Assembly: GCA_902779575.1 (NCBI GenBank)
Contig: CACZBW010000008.1
Coordinates: 60,399 to 124,398, forward strand
Direction of reading: 5' to 3'
Length of the DNA stretch: 64,000 nt
Origin: an uncultured Lachnospiraceae bacterium
Lineage (GTDB): Bacteria > Bacillota > Clostridia > Lachnospirales > Lachnospiraceae
Within the stretch, counting starts at the first letter, position 1. Every line of letters starts with the position of its first letter. Made by a program: the position numbers and the translations under genes. The notes beneath the pieces were generated by a model, which worked only from the letters and a program-made list of their open reading frames with translations, did no database searches and was not told where the DNA came from. This document shows, piece by piece, positions 61,901-64,000 of this stretch.

Positions 61901-62557
61901 TTCGATCTCAGCGGAAACCGGAGCTTCCTCTGCTGCCGGAGCCGGTGTCTCTTCCACCACAGGAGCCGGAGCTTCTTCTGCTGCCGGAGCCGGTGTCTCT
62001 TCCGCTGCCGGAGCCGGAGCTTCTTCTGCTGCCGGAGCCGGTGTCTCTTCCACCACAGGAGCCGGAGCTTCTTCCGCCGCCGGAGCCGGAGTTTCTTCCG
62101 CTGCAGGCGCAGGAGCCTCCTCTGCCGCCGGAGCCGGTGTCTCTTCCACCACAGGAGCCGGAGCCTCTTCCACTGCAGGCGCATGAGCTTCCTCTGCTGC
62201 CGGAGCCGGAGCCTCTTCCACTACCGGGGCAGGAGCTTCCTCTGCTGCCGGAGCCGGTGTCTCTTCCACCACAGGTGCAGGAACTTCCTCTGCTGCCGGC
62301 GCAGGAGCTGCTTCCGCTGCCGGAGCCGGAGCTTCTTCCACCACAGGCGCCGGAGCTTCTTCCGCTGCTGGAGCCGGAGCTTCTTCCACCACAGGCGCCG
62401 GAGCTTCCTCAACGACTGTCACAACTTCTTCCACAGGGACAGGCTCTGCCGCGCCCTCCAATTCAGCTGCCGACACCCCGACAGCAAACACGTTTGCGAG
62501 GTAGATGGCAGAAAGGGCAACTGCTAAGATTCTGCCCGGCCGCTTCCTTCTAATCAT
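58928..62557 (-). CDS. Large secreted repeat protein with Pro-Ala-Glu octapeptides
   Basis: A 1209-residue secreted protein. A signal peptide is seen at residues 1-31 (basic IRRKRPGR, hydrophobic core, VSAAE cleavage site). About 20 copies of an octapeptide of the form (A/V)(A/V)EE(A/T/V)PAP fill residues about 48-210, with a 32-residue higher-order unit repeated, as in wall-spanning regions. A domain common in Lachnospiraceae surface proteins follows (VGEHIITVTGTFPEGTELQAAAI), then a long domain and a beta-helix-like part with many NNG turns (ILNNGQLDLRAGGEIVNNG, about 820-1100). No LPxTG, S-layer-homology or other wall anchor is seen at the C-terminus (ends RQKME). ATG 62557 is fixed by AGGAGG 8-9 nt upstream. 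Function is unknown; adhesion is possible. Confidence 0.85.
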   Translation of the reverse strand: MIRRKRPGRILAVALSAIYLANVFAVGVSAAELEGAAEPVPVEEVVTVVEEAPAPVVEEAPAPAAEEAPAPVVEEAPAPAAEAAPAPAAEEVPAPVVEETPAPAAEEAPAPVVEEAPAPAAEEAHAPAVEEAPAPVVEETPAPAAEEAPAPAAEETPAPAAEEAPAPVVEETPAPAAEEAPAPAAEETPAPAAEEAPAPVVEETPAPAAEEAPVSAEIEAVSDPAEAGDASETEEELILLDADSDSGEDAGLQSEESASAADPEEAAADESPRTVEIQVGEHIITVTGTFPEGTELQAAAIPADAAAKMSGKAALFAYDIRLVVDGQVWQPEDHGTQVQVSVRNTDGSAYDVETDVLHVKSDLLDQAGNLSEEALEKVLQDISDGSAETEKLSADTKDSSYSFGASSFSSYVGTTNSRITYVYNAKLFNNGSQDYVGVYTTKIRKNTDSAETAKTSQTIGIDSIADGNLPVPTTESPAIIQGAAVGYENRISATEYETIKARPDPYSEFTVKIMEEQGADGTVHRKASGFDGTYVIVRLDVQEFFSSGSDNIYLHMEQKDNKALMAAATVAKGMAGYVKPVNSFTDGLGNRSAAYNLKDLVDPGSLSSTPYVDVILYATAANVAGADAGKADAANGDIPLAFYVDDKLQYNDALVDYDPTSVSQSSDPNASANYDASWHKKFFDPNQSAISHYLVKGSDLALETAVEKSDASGSKTTYWSLKKSMEDSYYDQPVDSDPNDEGCGRTVKLMSEVAITNGLTLQGTDENNLKKRTLDVNSYDIQVATNTGTEGKAAENILVKNAWLTIADKSNTTGAEMAIGNNAQFVIDQGGKLIIDETCQLEIEWDGATTTPAADGSTPPADILNNGQLDLRAGGEIVNNGIITIEGTEGKPIQSGSPTAQQSIDSQKGSGEMTIREGATLTNNGALVIYGKLKNLGTLVNNGRFDDVIKSNDPDKGAFNYHKGIQVSWKDDVTQKNIVAGMLTNDVGGMLINNGDIVLTPGTLDNKGTLINERGANIYSAAATEAIIPITPDPKTPTIVTKRIMLNPVKLSYIINSGTLINCGDIAPATVTLLDNTGAFDQLNSPGDHPELFTFENSGIVIELKDIFPINDIPLVAALSGGEWEVNDTWLYLYKDSSFLAEFSDGVRLYGTFEFEGEKLVFTFSDETVAVPEADEAGNWTYSITTKNGYSVEFVLSADFVRDARQKME
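61917..62416. repeat. 24-bp repeats encoding PAP-EE octapeptides
   Basis: About 20 units of 24 bp, mostly variants of GCTCCGGCTCCTGTGGTGGA or GCTCCGGCTCCGGCAGCAGA on the minus strand. A 96-bp higher-order unit occurs twice in tandem, consistent with expansion by slippage or recombination. Confidence 0.88.
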
Positions 62558-62623
62558 GATACATCCTCCTAAGTGTGACTTTTGTCTTCCTTGTGTCAAT
62601 AACAGGTTCTGCTGAATCTGTCA

Positions 62624-63799
62624 TTACCGCATCAATGAGATCTTTTCTCCTGTCTGATCGTCTTTTCCCTCGCCGAAGCTGTCGACCGTGTAGCATTCGG
62701 AAATTCCGGTCCCGGAAGCCTGATCCGCGCCTTCCTCCCCGGTCAGATGAATTGTGAAAGTTCCGTCTGCATTCTCCGTAATATCGGCTTCCGCCGGAAA
62801 AATCCCGCTGCTTCTGAAGCAGTAAAACCGTGCCCAGATCCCCAGCTCTTCCGGCTGATAGGGGCCGCCCTCTGCCGGACAGAAAAAGCTCTGCTCTTTT
62901 GTGCTGTCCGGGCTGACACCTGTCGGTACCATCAGATAGCTTCCATCCGGAAGGAAATCTTCCTCACTATCTGCCTCCGTATTTTCATCCCGCTGAACCG
63001 TCATCACAGCTCCATCGAGATAAAACTGAAGGGTCAGTTCCCGGAACCGGTCTGAATAATCTGCATAGTCGAGGTCATAGACCCGCAGGATTCCCAGGCC
63101 TTTCTCTGAAACTTCCGCCGCGGACAGGTCCAGAACCAGGCAGCGTTCACGATCCGCCGGGTCCTCTGAGGGGAAATAACAGTGCAGGACCGGGTTATCC
63201 GCAAGATTTTCCGAAAGGTCCAGCCAGTATTCCGGCATCCCGTCCTCCCGGCAGTACAGATATCCTGCCGCAGGTCCCTCGCCCTCAGCGTCGCTGTCTG
63301 AGATGAACTCACAACCGGCCACGATATCTTCAAGCATGCTGCCTGCTGTCAGACCCAGTTCTTCGATCTCCTTGGAGGTAAATACATAGACGACGCCGTC
63401 AGCTGCCGTCACAATCCGCCTGTCCCTGACTTCATATCCGCTGACCTGATAGCTGTAACTGATCTCACGGCACTGCCTGCCTCCGATTTCCTTTTCGGAA
63501 ATCTCTTCCGTCACTTCCAGATCAGGATACTGCTCCTTCATAAAAGCCGTGAACTGGTCCAGAAAAGCCGCTGAGTCGTCATAGCGGTAGCTTCTCAGCA
63601 TGATATAGGGAATGGAGTCCTCTTCCTGCAGATAGATATAATATTCATTGCCCTTGAGGGCGGCAGATGCGCCCTCCGGAAGCGCGACCCTGATGTTCAG
63701 ACCCGGCAGGGGATCGTCCGTTTCTGCGCCGAAGCTGCAGCAAGCCATGAAAACACAGAAAACCAGGCTGAAACACAGGGTGTATAAATACTTTCTCAT
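62624..63799 (-). CDS. Secreted protein of unknown function
   Basis: A 391-residue protein with a signal peptide (RKYLYTLCFSLVFCVFMACC); a lipobox-like FMAC occurs but does not fit the usual pattern well, so it may be secreted or lipid-anchored. The mature part is acidic and beta-rich, with a region (about 60-160) resembling small substrate-independent sensor-like domains, and a late segment rich in Glu, Gly and Asp. No known family is recognised. ATG 63799 has GAGGA 10 nt upstream; a longer frame from 63952 crosses the promoter and is rejected. It precedes the large repeat protein gene by 66 nt, and both may share the strong promoter at 63875-63903. Confidence 0.78.
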   Translation of the reverse strand: MRKYLYTLCFSLVFCVFMACCSFGAETDDPLPGLNIRVALPEGASAALKGNEYYIYLQEEDSIPYIMLRSYRYDDSAAFLDQFTAFMKEQYPDLEVTEEISEKEIGGRQCREISYSYQVSGYEVRDRRIVTAADGVVYVFTSKEIEELGLTAGSMLEDIVAGCEFISDSDAEGEGPAAGYLYCREDGMPEYWLDLSENLADNPVLHCYFPSEDPADRERCLVLDLSAAEVSEKGLGILRVYDLDYADYSDRFRELTLQFYLDGAVMTVQRDENTEADSEEDFLPDGSYLMVPTGVSPDSTKEQSFFCPAEGGPYQPEELGIWARFYCFRSSGIFPAEADITENADGTFTIHLTGEEGADQASGTGISECYTVDSFGEGKDDQTGEKISLMR

Positions 63800-63874
63800 T
63801 TCTTCAATTCCTCGGAGATTTCCATAATCTTTTGGTGGAAAGACCCAAACCGGAACGCATAAATACACAAATAT

Positions 63875-63903
63875 TTTATACAAAATAATCTGTCCAGTGT
63901 CAA
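63875..63903 (-). promoter_or_regulatory. Near-consensus sigma-A promoter for the secreted protein genes
   Basis: On the minus strand TTGACA (63903-63898) and TATAAA (63880-63875) are 17 nt apart. Transcription would start near 63868, about 69 nt before the ATG at 63799. Confidence 0.88.
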
Positions 63904-64000
63904 TTATAACTTTCCCAACCAGTGAGACTATATAAAAGCCTATAGATTTCACTGAGTTGAGTTTTTAACATCTCAAACTGTTGAATCAATCGCCAAAACG

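Noticed and set aside
61783-62553. Plus-strand frame with Pro-Glu-Leu repeats opposite the surface protein
   Set aside because: It is the reverse reading of the 24-bp repeats; the minus-strand protein has a signal peptide and a strong ribosome binding site.

Overview
The window looks like a chromosomal segment from a GC-rich, Gram-positive anaerobe of the class Clostridia, probably Lachnospiraceae or a relative. The grounds are AGGAGG-type ribosome binding sites, sigma-A-like promoters, teichoic-acid-type enzymes, a sensory [FeFe]-hydrogenase-like protein paired with a SpoIIE-type phosphatase, a DUF4342 protein and a yybP-ykoY (manganese) riboswitch. This placement is inferred from gene families; no rRNA or tRNA gene was seen.

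About 50 kb (1-51 kb) is one very large cell-surface polysaccharide locus, almost all on the minus strand, so transcription runs from right to left. At its right end are a methyltransferase and a GT2-GT4 fusion glycosyltransferase (47.7-50.6 kb), closed by a terminator. A promoter directly beside that terminator then drives gmd, rmd, manC and manA, which make a GDP-6-deoxyhexose, probably GDP-D-rhamnose. Next come an ABC permease, a coiled-coil protein, glycosyltransferases, a phosphohexomutase, an acyltransferase and an ABC ATPase with a C-terminal Wzt-like glycan-binding domain (33.7-43 kb). The 22-34 kb part holds a GT-C-like membrane protein, two Gfo/Idh oxidoreductases, two DegT aminotransferases, two hexapeptide acyltransferases, an epimerase, a polyprenyl-phosphate GT2 and a two-gene small EamA/SMR-type flippase; together these suggest amino- or acylated-sugar synthesis and lipid-linked sugar side-chain addition. 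The 12-22 kb part holds three GT4 enzymes, a radical SAM protein, an initiating phosphoglycosyl transferase, a Wzy/ligase-like protein, a TarI/IspD-like cytidylyltransferase, GtrA and an SDR. The 0.2-12 kb part holds three TagB/TagF-like glycerophosphotransferases, a pyruvyl transferase, a sulfotransferase-like protein, a PGAM-type phosphatase and a second ABC exporter. The ATPase of that exporter is fused in frame to a complete UDP-galactopyranose mutase. The locus therefore appears to make and export at least two decorated glycans, one rhamnan-like and one galactofuranose- and/or polyol-phosphate-containing.

The right end (51-64 kb) is different. It contains a third Gfo/Idh enzyme, the hydrogenase-like sensor and SpoIIE phosphatase pair, a possible tiny cysteine-rich gene, and a complete riboswitch-controlled unit (promoter, yybP-ykoY aptamer, overlapping terminator, small membrane protein, DUF4342 protein, terminator). 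It also has an AT-richer IS1634-like insertion sequence, a 1209-residue secreted protein with about 20 Pro-Ala-Glu octapeptide repeats, and a second secreted protein of unknown function behind a near-consensus promoter.

The points most worth a second look are the ABC-ATPase/UDP-galactopyranose mutase fusion, the riboswitch operon with a new type of target gene, an arginine-rich repeat ORF coupled by ATGA to an aminotransferase gene, and a small 8-cysteine ORF present twice (once broken next to the IS). Start codons were moved where a ribosome binding site clearly favours an internal start.
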